Shown one piece after another: positions 8,625-17,533 of a stretch of DNA of 60,693 nt (position 1 is its first letter; the number at the start of each line of letters is the position of its first letter). Source of the DNA: Pontibacillus marinus BH030004 = DSM 16465 (GTDB lineage: Bacteria; Bacillota; Bacilli; Bacillales; BH030062); NCBI RefSeq assembly GCF_000425225.1, contig NZ_KE384333.1, positions 113,563 through 174,255 on the forward strand. The letters run 5' to 3'. Under the pieces are notes generated by a model, which made no database searches, was not told where the DNA came from, and saw nothing but the letters and a program-made list of their open reading frames with translations. The translations under genes and the position numbers were made by a program.

Positions 8625-9500
8625 ATGAGAAGTAATGTTTGCTCTTGTGGCAGTGGAAAAGCCCAAGAAGTATGTTGTGAAAACACGACAGAAACAAGAG
8701 TATGGATGGTCCCTTTTTCCAATGACAGCGAGCGTCAGGAGTTTCTGAACAACTTACAAATAGGTTCAGAATTTGATATGCGCTATCGTGGACTAGTGGA
8801 ATTCTATGGAAAGGATTTTATCGCTTATAAGCAGGAGCAATACTTTGACCAAGACCGCAACGACTTCCTCCGTTATTTTTCTTCCTATATGGCAGATATC
8901 CTTGAAGATGACTGCCCCCCATCATGGAAACAATGCACCCCTCAATTTTGGGAAGAGTTCATCGTCTGTTATATCCCTCTTATTATAAAAGTGACCGAGG
9001 ACCAAAAACAGGTTGAGACAATCATGAAGCAGCTGAAACTTTTTGTGAAATGGCTCGATAGACGAGCACATACATCGTGGTACAAATACATTTTAAATTA
9101 CAGTAAAAGGCATAGATCTGAGCTTAAAGCCTGTGAAAGCCTCATCAACCATCTCTATTTAACCGATTTCCCGAAAGTATTTCAAAATGACTGGGATTAC
9201 GAGCATGATCTAGACCTATTACTAGAAAGGTATACTGAGTATGACTCAACGGTTCATAGCATGTTTGAGATTAAGAAAATTGACCAGGATATTGCTCTTA
9301 TGTATGACCTCAAAACTTCCCGCTCCTACTCAATTATCGGTTTACCCGAAAAGCTAATTCGTCCCGGTATTCTCATGCACGGCATTATTGGTAAAAAAGA
9401 CGAAGACATTTTCTGGGATTGGCATCATACCGAAAACATCTCCCCACTAAAATCGAAGGATTACATCTATTTTGGGTTAGGAAGTGAATCATGTTATTAA
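8625..9500 (+). CDS. SEC-C motif protein, function unknown
   Basis: A 291-residue protein beginning with a SEC-C zinc motif (CSCGSGKAQEVCC, residues 6-18), the metal-binding knuckle also found at the SecA C-terminus. The remainder is charged and aromatic-rich and I do not recognise a fold. The family is scattered in Bacillaceae without an assigned role. The ribosome site is weak (GTAGGTCG before ATG 8625). The frame stops at 9500, but an overlapping frame continues for 39 codons (9491-9610) up to the terminator, so the true protein may be longer with a frameshift near 9490. It stands alone between ahpF and mqo. Confidence 0.7.
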   Translation: MRSNVCSCGSGKAQEVCCENTTETRVWMVPFSNDSERQEFLNNLQIGSEFDMRYRGLVEFYGKDFIAYKQEQYFDQDRNDFLRYFSSYMADILEDDCPPSWKQCTPQFWEEFIVCYIPLIIKVTEDQKQVETIMKQLKLFVKWLDRRAHTSWYKYILNYSKRHRSELKACESLINHLYLTDFPKVFQNDWDYEHDLDLLLERYTEYDSTVHSMFEIKKIDQDIALMYDLKTSRSYSIIGLPEKLIRPGILMHGIIGKKDEDIFWDWHHTENISPLKSKDYIYFGLGSESCY

Positions 9501-9610
9501 AACAACGTCCTGAAACGAACGAGCTACGGGTTGGGCGAATTCTTTTAATGAGAATGGATCTGACAAATAAAGAAAGATATTATTACCTTATTCGCACTGC
9601 AGCCTTATGA
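9491..9610 (+). CDS. 39-codon overlapping ORF, possibly the frameshifted end of the SEC-C protein
   Basis: ATG at 9491 opens a 39-residue frame overlapping the SEC-C stop by 10 bases and ending just before the terminator at 9622. The peptide contains RVGRILLMRMDL and ERYYYLIRTAAL, which reads like an ordinary protein C-terminus and not a random peptide. It could be a coupled small gene or, more likely, the rest of the SEC-C protein after a frameshift. No independent ribosome site is visible. Confidence 0.4.
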   Translation: MLLKQRPETNELRVGRILLMRMDLTNKERYYYLIRTAAL

Positions 9611-9621
9611 TAAGAAATAAC

Positions 9622-9674
9622 AAAAGCCCAGAACCTCCATCTATTGGTAGATCAAAGATTCTGGGCTTTTCTCT
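9622..9674. terminator. bidirectional terminator between SEC-C gene and mqo
   Basis: AAAAGCCCAGAA (9622-9633) pairs perfectly with TTCTGGGCTTTT (9659-9670) around a 25-base loop. A-run and T-run on the two sides serve both convergent genes. Confidence 0.8.
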
Positions 9675-9721
9675 ATTTTACAATCACGAGCTCATACAAT
9701 TATTCTTTGAAACCTACACAA

Positions 9722-11224
9722 TCAACTATAGACCTCTTCTTTCTGATTAAGACCAAGTGCCTCATCGGCTGTTTGATGAATTTCTTGTAGAAGTTCAGGG
9801 TTTTCAGCTAGCGATATCCCATAAGAAGGAATCATTTCTTTGATTTTCGGCTCCCATTCTTTTACCTGTTCTGGGAAACACTTTTCAATTACTTCTAACA
9901 TGACGTGAACAGCAGTTGAAGCCCCAGGAGAAGCTCCTAACAACGCAGCCACAGATCCATCAGCAGAACTTACAACCTCTGTTCCAAATTGAAGTGTTCC
10001 TTTTCCTTCAGAATCCGTATCTTTAATAATTTGTACACGTTGACCCGCTTCTACTAAATGCCAATCTTCGCTTTTAGCATTAGGGATAAACTCACGTAGG
10101 TCTTCCATGCGTTGTTCCTTAGAAGATATCACTTGTTCAATCAAATACTTTGTTAACGATGCGTTTTTCATGCCAGCTGCTGACATTGTTACAAAGTTAT
10201 CTGTTTTCACGGATGTTAACAAATCAAGCATAGACCCGGTTTTTAAAAATCTTGGTGAAAAGCCGGCAAACGGTCCAAATAGTAGTGATTTTTCATTGTC
10301 GATAAATCTTGTATCAAGGTGAGGTACTGACATAGGAGGTGCGCCTACCTTCGCTTTACCATACACTTTGGCATGATGCTCTGCTACTACCTCTGGATTG
10401 TTACAAACCATAAATAGTCCACTTACAGGGAATCCTCCAATATGTTTGGATTCAGGGATACCCGTTTTTTGAAGTAAGTGTAGACTACCTCCACCACCAC
10501 CGATAAAGACAAAGTCTGTTGTATGGTATTCAAGTCTATGGTTAACCATATCATATACTTTTACTTCCCATTCGCCATCGCTGTTTCGTTTAATATCTTG
10601 AACACTGTGACTATAGTTCACTTCAGTGTCTTGACTTTCTAAATGATCAAACATTTTACGAGTGATGGAGCCAAAATTCACATCTGTTCCAGAATCAATC
10701 TTTGTTGCCGCTATAGGTTCGGTAAAATAACGGTCTTTCATCATAAGGGGAATCCATTTCTTCAGTTGATCTGGATCGTCCGAAAATTCCATATCTGTAA
10801 ATAATGGATGGTCCCCCATCGTTTGGTAACGCTTTCTCAAGAATTCGACGTTTTGCTCCCCTTGCACAAAGCTCATATGAGGTAACGGCATAATAAAATC
10901 TTGTGGGTTACGAATAAGATTGGTATTTACAAGGTAAGACCAAAATTGTTTTGAAATTTGAAATTGTTCATTTACTTTGATCGCTTTTGTAATATCAATT
11001 GATCCGTCAGCTTGTTCTTTCGTATAGTTTAGTTCGCATAATGCAGCATGCCCAGTACCTGCATTATTCCATACATTAGAACTCTCTTCTCCTGCTCTTT
11101 CCAATTTTTCAAACACTCTAATATTCCAATTTGGTGCTAATTCTTTCAGCAACGTTCCTAACGTCGCACTCATAATTCCTGCACCAATTAAGATAGCGTC
11201 TGTTTTATGATAATTTTTGCTCAT
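9722..11224 (-). CDS. mqo: malate:quinone oxidoreductase
   Basis: A 500-residue membrane-associated FAD enzyme that oxidises malate to oxaloacetate and passes electrons to quinone. Motifs: N-terminal FAD loop [19 protein letters not shown], then the family-specific [18 protein letters not shown], and C-terminal [17 protein letters not shown]. Length is normal for Mqo. GGGAGAATGGGAC stands before the start codon. It is a monocistronic minus-strand gene; the 426 bases upstream to the dihydrouridine synthase gene hold divergent promoters. Together with the malic enzyme at 22 kb it gives two routes for using malate. Confidence 0.95.
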   Translation of the reverse strand: MSKNYHKTDAILIGAGIMSATLGTLLKELAPNWNIRVFEKLERAGEESSNVWNNAGTGHAALCELNYTKEQADGSIDITKAIKVNEQFQISKQFWSYLVNTNLIRNPQDFIMPLPHMSFVQGEQNVEFLRKRYQTMGDHPLFTDMEFSDDPDQLKKWIPLMMKDRYFTEPIAATKIDSGTDVNFGSITRKMFDHLESQDTEVNYSHSVQDIKRNSDGEWEVKVYDMVNHRLEYHTTDFVFIGGGGGSLHLLQKTGIPESKHIGGFPVSGLFMVCNNPEVVAEHHAKVYGKAKVGAPPMSVPHLDTRFIDNEKSLLFGPFAGFSPRFLKTGSMLDLLTSVKTDNFVTMSAAGMKNASLTKYLIEQVISSKEQRMEDLREFIPNAKSEDWHLVEAGQRVQIIKDTDSEGKGTLQFGTEVVSSADGSVAALLGASPGASTAVHVMLEVIEKCFPEQVKEWEPKIKEMIPSYGISLAENPELLQEIHQTADEALGLNQKEEVYS

Positions 11225-11650
11225 GTCCCATTCTCCCTATGTTTACAGAAAAGATGCAACCGCAGCAACTAAGTGATATAAATAGACAAGTTTCGACTTA
11301 ATTAAGCATCTTTTCTAAAAATTTTTAATCTAATACTAGTGTATCATTATTTACAAAAGATTAAAAAATCCTTATTTATATTTATTCATATTCATTTCTA
11401 TAGGTGAATCTGGAGGGGGGCATATTGTACGGTTCATTCTGCTGTTCCCCTGTGCTCCATCTTTGAAAATAGGATTCATTTCCAGGAGGAATTTGCTAAA
11501 TAAGACGCTCGTTCCCTTGCACTTTTGGTACGATACTATTAAGATATGTAATGGTTGAATTTCAGCCTAACTAGTTAAAATAAGACAGAGACAGTTTCGC
11601 TTTTTAATTTTGGGGATATTTTCCCCTTAAGGAAAGGGTTAAGATATATT
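11225..11650. other. gene-free spacer between mqo and the dihydrouridine synthase gene
   Basis: AT-rich divergent spacer of 426 bases. It must hold the promoters of both genes, but I see no perfect box pair. A small hairpin (GGGGATATTTTCCCC, about 11612-11626) lies just before the dihydrouridine synthase gene. No ORF, tRNA or riboswitch recognised. Confidence 0.5.
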
Positions 11651-12649
11651 ATGAAAGATAATTTTTGGCATGAATTGCCGCGTCCGTTTTTTGTTCTGGC
11701 ACCAATGGAAGCCGTTACGGATGTCGTTTTTCGTCATGTCGTGAGTGAAGCAGCGAGACCTGACGTGTTTTTCACAGAGTTTACGAATACGGAAAGCTAC
11801 TGCCACCCGAATGGAAGAGACAGCGTACGCGGGCGTCTGACGTTCACGGAGGATGAACAGCCGATTGTCGCCCACATTTGGGGAGATAAGCCTGAATACT
11901 TCCGACAAATGAGTATTGGTATGGCTGAAATGGGGTACCGTGGAGTCGATATCAACATGGGTTGCCCTGCACCTAATGTCGCTACGAAAGGAAAAGGCTG
12001 TGGGTTGATCCGTCGTCCGGATGTTGCAGCGGACATTGTCCAGGCAGCTAAAGCAGGAGGACTGCCCGTTAGTGTGAAGACTCGTCTTGGTTATACAGAA
12101 GTCGAGGAATGGCACGACTGGCTGAAGCACATCCTGGAACAGGATATCGCCAATCTTTCCATCCACCTCAGTACGAAAAAAGAAATGAGTAACGTCGATG
12201 CTCACTGGGAGCTGATTCCGGAGATCAAAAAGCTTCGTGATGAAGTTGCTCCTGATACACTTCTGACCATCAACGGGGACATCCCTGATCGTCAAAAGGG
12301 ACTTGAACTTGTTGAAAAATATGGTGTCGACGGAGTGATGATTGGGCGAGGAGTCTTCCACAATCCGTTCTGCTTCGAAACAGAAAAGAAAGAGCACACG
12401 AGCGAAGAACTACTTGATCTTTTACGTCTGCAGCTTGATCTTCATGATAAGTATTCTGCAGAGTTAGAGCCACGTCTATTTAAACCACTTCGCCGCTTCT
12501 TTAAGATTTACGTAAAAGGATTCCGCGGAGCAAGTCAATTAAGAAATCAGTTGATGGAAACAGAATCTACTGATGAAGTGCGTGCTCTGCTTGACGAGTT
12601 TACAGAGAAAAATGGAGTAAAAGAAGAGGAAGGTTTTTCTATTTCCTAA
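11651..12649 (+). CDS. tRNA-dihydrouridine synthase (YfjN-like)
   Basis: A 332-residue FMN-dependent TIM-barrel enzyme that reduces uridines in the tRNA D-loop with NADPH. Seen: [18 protein letters not shown] at the start, [19 protein letters not shown] with the catalytic cysteine, SVKTRLGY, and LTINGDIP and GVMIGRGVF near the phosphate-binding end. It resembles the YfjN-type paralogue more than the ribosomal-cluster DusB. GC content and codon choice are clearly higher than in neighbouring genes (many C/G third positions), which suggests acquisition from a higher-GC relative or strong codon bias. The ribosome site is weak (AAGGAAAGG, 13 bases upstream). Monocistronic. Confidence 0.9.
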   Translation: MKDNFWHELPRPFFVLAPMEAVTDVVFRHVVSEAARPDVFFTEFTNTESYCHPNGRDSVRGRLTFTEDEQPIVAHIWGDKPEYFRQMSIGMAEMGYRGVDINMGCPAPNVATKGKGCGLIRRPDVAADIVQAAKAGGLPVSVKTRLGYTEVEEWHDWLKHILEQDIANLSIHLSTKKEMSNVDAHWELIPEIKKLRDEVAPDTLLTINGDIPDRQKGLELVEKYGVDGVMIGRGVFHNPFCFETEKKEHTSEELLDLLRLQLDLHDKYSAELEPRLFKPLRRFFKIYVKGFRGASQLRNQLMETESTDEVRALLDEFTEKNGVKEEEGFSIS

Positions 12650-12695
12650 ATAAAGACCCTTCCTTTGAACCGAATCATTCATAGATTTTCACAAG

Positions 12696-12729
12696 GAGAG
12701 GAGAGCCATTCGTGCTCTTCTCTCTTTTT
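12696..12729 (+). terminator. terminator after the dihydrouridine synthase gene
   Basis: GAGAGGAGAGC and GCTCTTCTCTC pair with one mismatch around a 7-base loop, followed by T5. Confidence 0.8.
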
Positions 12730-12870
12730 ATAAACAAAAAGAGAATTGAGGCAATCAAGCTGGTGCCTAGCATTGTACTAACAACCTCACCACTATGGTT
12801 TATCAAGTTGTTATCATCTTTCTATGGGGACTTCTGTATGAAAAACAAACCTGTCTAATTTTATGTAATA

Positions 12871-12920
12871 AAATAAATAACCCTAGTGAAAATGTGACAC
12901 CATACGAGGGTTATTTATTT
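12871..12920. repeat. perfect 14-bp inverted repeat in a gene-free spacer
   Basis: AAATAAATAACCCT (12871-12884) and AGGGTTATTTATTT (12907-12920) are exact reverse complements 22 bases apart. A hairpin with A-rich and T-rich ends could be a bidirectional terminator, or the remains of a small mobile element. The surrounding stretch 12730-13092 has no gene I can support. Confidence 0.6.
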
Positions 12921-13092
12921 CTACCTTTTACCTCTTTGACTGGATTAGCAGTAGAGTTTTGGAGGATAGATTTTACTGAGCTCTATATGGTTTGATTTAT
13001 TTTTCTCGTGTAATTTATTTTATCCAGATGCGCCTTAACAGTGATTGTGAAAAGAGTATTTGTAAAGAAGAGAAGGTAAATATGGGGTGAAA

Positions 13093-14046
13093 CTACTTCC
13101 TTTTAGATATTATTTTTTCACTTATAGCTGTCGTCATGGATAGAGCTTTTATTCCGTCTTTAGCGGTAATGGCAGGATCTTTGTTATTTTGGATATTGTT
13201 TAAAAATTCCTCTAGTTCAACTGATAAAGGCTCTTTTTGTGGAATCATCACTTTTTCAACAATACTCTGTTGATTATAGTTAGAACTAAAAGAATTCACA
13301 AAAAAACTTGTAGATCTTGATATAAGGATAGTCTTGTTTAATAGATCTGCTTGAATAAAGGCATCTTCTGTAATCACTCGAATTGTACGGATTTTCCCTT
13401 CTGTTTTAAAACTGGCAGTAAGTTGTGCAATCGTACCTTTTTGGAATGTAGCAATGGCTATCGCATGCTTAATGGTATTATCATAAAATCTCCCTATAGC
13501 ATCAAATGTATCAATTTCATCAGACAACAGGTGATATAGAATATAAAGATCATGAATCATGAGGTCATGTACAACATCGACGCTCTCGATTCTCCTGTTA
13601 AACGGGCTAAGTCTGTGAACATCTATAGCTATAATTTTTTCGTTAACCAGTATTTTTTTTAAGATTTCCACTGTCGGATTATATAATTCAACATGCCCTA
13701 CTTGTATCTTAACACCCGCAATTTTTGCTTTTTCTTCTAAATCTTCCGCTTCTGCAACGGTTTTCGCAATGGGCTTCTCTATCAACATATGGACCTTGTG
13801 TTCTATACACTTTAGTCCTATTTCATAGTGATATTCTGTTGGAACAGCAATGCTCACTGCTTCTACTGATTGAAGAAGCTGATCTAAACTTTTAAAATGC
13901 TTTACTCCATACCTTTTAGACACCTCAATTGCCCTTTCTTCATTTACTTCATAAATTCCCACAAGCTTACAATGATCTATTAAATTTGAATAGACTCTTA
14001 TATGATTTTCCCCCATCGATCCAGCTCCTATAACTCCAACTTCCAT
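13093..14046 (-). CDS. Gfo/Idh/MocA-family NAD(P)-dependent sugar dehydrogenase
   Basis: A 317-residue oxidoreductase. The N-terminal Rossmann motif is VGVIGAGSMGENHIRVY, the catalytic lysine motif is MLIEKPIAKTV (about residues 90-100), and GHVELYNP follows. The length matches the compact WlbA/WbpB type that oxidises C3 of UDP-GlcNAcA. The ATG at 14046 is chosen because AAAGGAG lies 7 bases upstream; a TTG two codons earlier is too close. It is divergent from the sugar operon at 14.2 kb, which encodes a WbpE-like aminotransferase and WbpD-like acyltransferase. That context suggests a shared nucleotide-sugar pathway, but the substrate cannot be read from the sequence. Confidence 0.8.
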   Translation of the reverse strand: MEVGVIGAGSMGENHIRVYSNLIDHCKLVGIYEVNEERAIEVSKRYGVKHFKSLDQLLQSVEAVSIAVPTEYHYEIGLKCIEHKVHMLIEKPIAKTVAEAEDLEEKAKIAGVKIQVGHVELYNPTVEILKKILVNEKIIAIDVHRLSPFNRRIESVDVVHDLMIHDLYILYHLLSDEIDTFDAIGRFYDNTIKHAIAIATFQKGTIAQLTASFKTEGKIRTIRVITEDAFIQADLLNKTILISRSTSFFVNSFSSNYNQQSIVEKVMIPQKEPLSVELEEFLNNIQNNKDPAITAKDGIKALSMTTAISEKIISKRK

Positions 14047-14214
14047 CTCCAATCTCCTTTTTTATGCTGTAATAATAGCATCCTATGAAGGAAATAAAAG
14101 AGGGTGATGCTATGAACAAAAATTAGGTGCTTTAAAAGAAATATGGTTTACACAAGTTATCAGTCCTTCACATATAACATAATAAATACCAGTTTAATGA
14201 GGAGGTAAATTTTT

Positions 14215-15135
14215 ATGCTAAACCTATTATTCATCACTAAAGACACGTCGAACCTCATCTTTAAAAATTACTTTTATTTAGAAAAAGAGCTGAAAAAATT
14301 AACAAACCTGATGATATGGAAAGAATCCGGAAACATTAAAGATATTTTAGAGAAACTCCCTGCACGGCCAGACTTTATTTTAATATTAAATGACATCGGG
14401 GGGTTTGGCCCTATTGTAGACGGCCTTGAGGAAACGGAAATACCAGCAGGGCTTTTTATTAATGATGTTCATCGTCTCAGAATGAGGGATTCTTATATTA
14501 AGAAAAATAATATTCAATACCTATTTTCAGTTGTTCGTGAAAGATTTTACAAAGAATACCCATTTTACAAAGACAGATTCATCTGGTTCCCTCACTTTAT
14601 TAATCCAGCTATCATTAGGGATTATAAACTGTCAAAGGAAAATGACATGTTGATGTTAGGTGTGATAACTAATCTCTATCCGCTCAGAAAAATCATAAAA
14701 AACTATTACAATAACAATCAGGGGTTTGTTTATAAAATGCACCCTGGATATAGGAATTTTTCAAATCAAGAACAAAATGAATTGCTGCTAGGAGAGAATT
14801 ATGCCAAGGAAATTAATAAAGCAAAGATCTTCTTTACAGATCCCTCTACATTAGAATACCCAGTATTAAAGTACTTCGAGGTTCCAGCTTGTAAAACTTT
14901 ACTGATGGCACCAACCTTCCCCGAACTTGAGGATTTAGGCTTTATTCCAGGCGTACATTTTGTTCCCATTACAGAAAATGACTTTTCTAGCAAAGCACAA
15001 TACTATTTAGAAAACGAACAACTCCGGAACAAGATTATTGAACAAGGATACAATTTTATTTTAAATAATCATACCATCCAAATAAGAGCGAGACAGTTAG
15101 TTGATAAAATCGAAGAGATTATTTCAACTAACTAG
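14215..15135 (+). CDS. CgeB-like glycosyltransferase
   Basis: A 306-residue GT-B protein of the CgeB/DUF3880 type. Seen: an aspartate-rich middle segment (LFINDVHRLRMRDSYIKKN), VYKMHPGYR, and the C-terminal nucleotide-sugar part KYFEVPACKTLLMAPTFPEL followed by GFIPGVHFVPI. CgeB in Bacillus subtilis acts in maturation of the outermost spore layer. Ribosome site GAGGAGG before the ATG. First gene of a six-gene operon in which the sugar-activating and amino-sugar genes follow, so it is the likely transferase for the sugar made by them. Confidence 0.7.
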   Translation: MLNLLFITKDTSNLIFKNYFYLEKELKKLTNLMIWKESGNIKDILEKLPARPDFILILNDIGGFGPIVDGLEETEIPAGLFINDVHRLRMRDSYIKKNNIQYLFSVVRERFYKEYPFYKDRFIWFPHFINPAIIRDYKLSKENDMLMLGVITNLYPLRKIIKNYYNNNQGFVYKMHPGYRNFSNQEQNELLLGENYAKEINKAKIFFTDPSTLEYPVLKYFEVPACKTLLMAPTFPELEDLGFIPGVHFVPITENDFSSKAQYYLENEQLRNKIIEQGYNFILNNHTIQIRARQLVDKIEEIISTN

Positions 15136-15158
15136 ATTAATAGAACGGGGGGATTGCA

Positions 15159-15839
15159 ATGGAAAATCATCCAAATAGCTTAAAAAAAGGGGAATTTGTC
15201 GTTATTGAAGATGAAGTTGACATTGGGGAAAATGTATCCATTGGGCACAATACCGTAATTTTGAAGGGTACAGTAATAGGCGATAACGTCAATATTGGTT
15301 GTAATTGTGTTATTGGAATACAACAAGGTGGAAATACAAGAATGCGCAAGTCTGATGAGATGGGAAATAAGTTGATCATAAAAGATAATACCTATATTGG
15401 AAACATTGTATCTATTTATTCTGGCAGTATTATTTCTAAGAATGTATTCGTTGGAGATCATGCAAGTATTCGAGAAAATGTATTAGTTGATTCTGAATCC
15501 GTAATAGGCAGAGGAGCAATAATCGAACTTAATACAAAAATCGGAAAAGCTTGTACCGTTCAGACACTAGCATATGTTACAGGAGATACAACTCTTGAAG
15601 ATCATGTTTTTATTGGACCTTGTGTTTCCATGTCCAATGATAAATACATGGGGGCAGAAAAGTATGAACTCAAAGGTCCTACTATTAAGGAAAATGCAAA
15701 AATAGGGAATAATTCTTCCTTACTTCCAAATGTGGTGATTGGAAAGGACGTAATTGTTGGTGCTGGTTCTGTAGTTACAAAAAATATCCAGGACGGAGAA
15801 AAGATAGCAGGAGTACCAGCCAACTCTATGAAAAAATAG
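15159..15839 (+). CDS. left-handed beta-helix acyltransferase (WbpD/WlbB-like)
   Basis: A 226-residue protein made almost entirely of hexapeptide repeats ([LIV]-G-x4), for example EDEVDIGENVSIGHNTVI and KIGNNSSLLPNVVIGKDVIV, ending in AGSVVTKNI and AGVPANSMKK as in sugar N-acetyltransferases. DHVFIGPCVSMSNDKY resembles the WbpD/WlbB group, which acetylates the 3-amino group of UDP-GlcNAc(3N)A. Start ATG with GGGGGG 6 bases upstream. Acyl donor is probably acetyl-CoA, by family. Lies between the CgeB-like transferase and a PglD-like protein. Confidence 0.75.
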   Translation: MENHPNSLKKGEFVVIEDEVDIGENVSIGHNTVILKGTVIGDNVNIGCNCVIGIQQGGNTRMRKSDEMGNKLIIKDNTYIGNIVSIYSGSIISKNVFVGDHASIRENVLVDSESVIGRGAIIELNTKIGKACTVQTLAYVTGDTTLEDHVFIGPCVSMSNDKYMGAEKYELKGPTIKENAKIGNNSSLLPNVVIGKDVIVGAGSVVTKNIQDGEKIAGVPANSMKK

Positions 15840-15881
15840 TTTCATAAAACAAAACTATTTGTAACAAAAGGGGGTGACGGG

Positions 15882-16541
15882 TTGAAAGATATTGTGATTT
15901 TAGGAACCGGAGGTAATTGTCTGGACATCATAGATGCGATCAATGAAATTAATAAGGATAAAGAAACCTATAGATGCATTGGTTTTTTAGATGATAATCA
16001 AGAAAAATGGGGTAAAAAGTTCCTAAATATTGAAGTAATAGGTCCATTAAATATTGCACAAAATCTTGGAAACTCATGTTTTTTCGTAAATGGAATCGGA
16101 AGTCAAAGGAACTTCTTTAGAAGAAATAAAATTATTCAAGATACTCATATCCCATTGAATAGGTTTGAAACAATTATTCACCCCACTGCATCCGTATCGG
16201 AAACAGCTCAAATTGGGAAAGGAGTTGTCATACTGCAAAATGTAACTATTGCTTCAAACGTAAAAATTGGACACCAGGTGATGGTTCTCCCTAATTCAGT
16301 AATCAGCCATGATGATTTCATTGATGATTACACTTGTATTACAGGGGGAGTTTGTATTTCTGGCGGAGTCAAGGTAGGGAAGAGTTGTTATTTAGGAACA
16401 AATAGCTCTATCATCGAAGATATTACAATTGGAGATCAATCACTAATTGGAATGGGAAGCGTTGTTCTGTCTGACGTTAAAGAGAACAGTGTTATGGTAG
16501 GTTCTCCAGCAAGTTTTTTAAGAAAAACGACTAATGAATAA
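15882..16541 (+). CDS. PglD/NeuD-family sugar O/N-acyltransferase
   Basis: A 219-residue protein with an N-terminal Rossmann-like nucleotide-sugar domain (DIVILGTGGNCLDIIDAI, then GFLDDNQEKWG) followed by hexapeptide repeats from about residue 95 (HPTASVSETAQIGKGVVILQ to GMGSVVLSDVKENSVMVG). This two-domain layout defines PglD and NeuD, which acetylate 4-amino sugars or sialic acids. Translation apparently starts at TTG (15882) with AAGGGGGTG upstream; a nearby GTG is out of frame. Its histidine in NSVISHDDFIDD is at the place of the PglD catalytic base. Confidence 0.75.
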   Translation: MKDIVILGTGGNCLDIIDAINEINKDKETYRCIGFLDDNQEKWGKKFLNIEVIGPLNIAQNLGNSCFFVNGIGSQRNFFRRNKIIQDTHIPLNRFETIIHPTASVSETAQIGKGVVILQNVTIASNVKIGHQVMVLPNSVISHDDFIDDYTCITGGVCISGGVKVGKSCYLGTNSSIIEDITIGDQSLIGMGSVVLSDVKENSVMVGSPASFLRKTTNE

Positions 16542-16561
16542 ATTCTCCAGGAGTGTGAAAA

Positions 16562-17533
16562 ATGAGGCCATTGCTTAAAGGAAAAACCATCTTAGTAACA
16601 GGCGGAGGGGGATTCATCGGGAGTCATTTGATTGATCATCTAATAAAAATAGGGGCTAAACAAGTAATCACAGTAGAAAATTTCTTTGTTGGGAATAGGC
16701 ATAATTTAGAGGATGCATTAGAAAAGGGATTGATTCTTTATACTGATGATGCGGAAATTGAAGGAACATTACAATATATCTTTGATAGACATCAAATTGA
16801 CGTCGTTTTTAATTGTGCAACAAAAGCACTCAACTATTCTTTTTATAACCCAGCCAATGCTTACATGACAAATGTGATTGTACTAAAGAATTTATTAGAA
16901 TTACAACGTAAGCAAGCATATCAAACATTATGCCATTTCTCTTCCTCTGAGGTATATGGTTCAGCAGTTTATGAGCCTATGGATGAATCTCATCCACTGC
17001 TTCCAACGACGACTTATGCAGCGGGGAAAGCTTCTGCGGATATTCTCTTGCAAAGCTATGTCAAAATGTTCGGGGTAGATGCTTTTATTGTAAGGCCCTT
17101 TAACAATTATGGACCACGACAAAATTATAAAGGCAAACTCGCGGGGGTTATACCTCGAACAGTTCAAAAAATACTAAACGGAGAAACCCCTGAAATTCAT
17201 GGATCCGGAGAACAAATGAGGGACTTTATTTACGTATCAGATACAATCGAGGCTGTTCTAAATGTGTACCAAAAACTCCCATCAGGTGAATGTGTAAATA
17301 TCTCCTCCAATAATCAAATACCTATAAATGATGTTATTAACAAAATCGCTACCATTTTACAGTATAAAGGTGAAATTATTCGTAAAGAGGAACGTGTATC
17401 TGATGTTAAAATCCATTTAGGAAGCAATGAAAAGCTTAATTCACTTAATGATAAAGTAATTATGACTGATTTTGATTCAGGTCTAAAAAAGACCGTAAAC
17501 TGGTATAAAGGTGTTATTCAAAATGGAAAATGA
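16562..17533 (+). CDS. extended SDR nucleotide-sugar epimerase/dehydratase
   Basis: A 323-residue enzyme with the NAD-binding loop ILVTGGGGFIGSHLIDHL, the serine triad segment FSSSEVYGS, the catalytic pair in YAAGK (about residues 152-156), and RPFNNYGPRQ. SDR members with this layout act as 4-epimerases, 4,6-dehydratases or decarboxylases on UDP- or dTDP-sugars. AGGAG is 8 bases before the ATG. Its stop overlaps the next gene's start by 11 bases. In the operon it would make the keto sugar for the aminotransferases that follow. I cannot tell whether it dehydrates or epimerises. Confidence 0.8.
   Translation: MRPLLKGKTILVTGGGGFIGSHLIDHLIKIGAKQVITVENFFVGNRHNLEDALEKGLILYTDDAEIEGTLQYIFDRHQIDVVFNCATKALNYSFYNPANAYMTNVIVLKNLLELQRKQAYQTLCHFSSSEVYGSAVYEPMDESHPLLPTTTYAAGKASADILLQSYVKMFGVDAFIVRPFNNYGPRQNYKGKLAGVIPRTVQKILNGETPEIHGSGEQMRDFIYVSDTIEAVLNVYQKLPSGECVNISSNNQIPINDVINKIATILQYKGEIIRKEERVSDVKIHLGSNEKLNSLNDKVIMTDFDSGLKKTVNWYKGVIQNGK

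Noticed and set aside
12795-12995. 66-codon open frame on the plus strand
   Set aside because: No ribosome site, crosses the 14-bp inverted repeat, and the peptide has no recognisable pattern.
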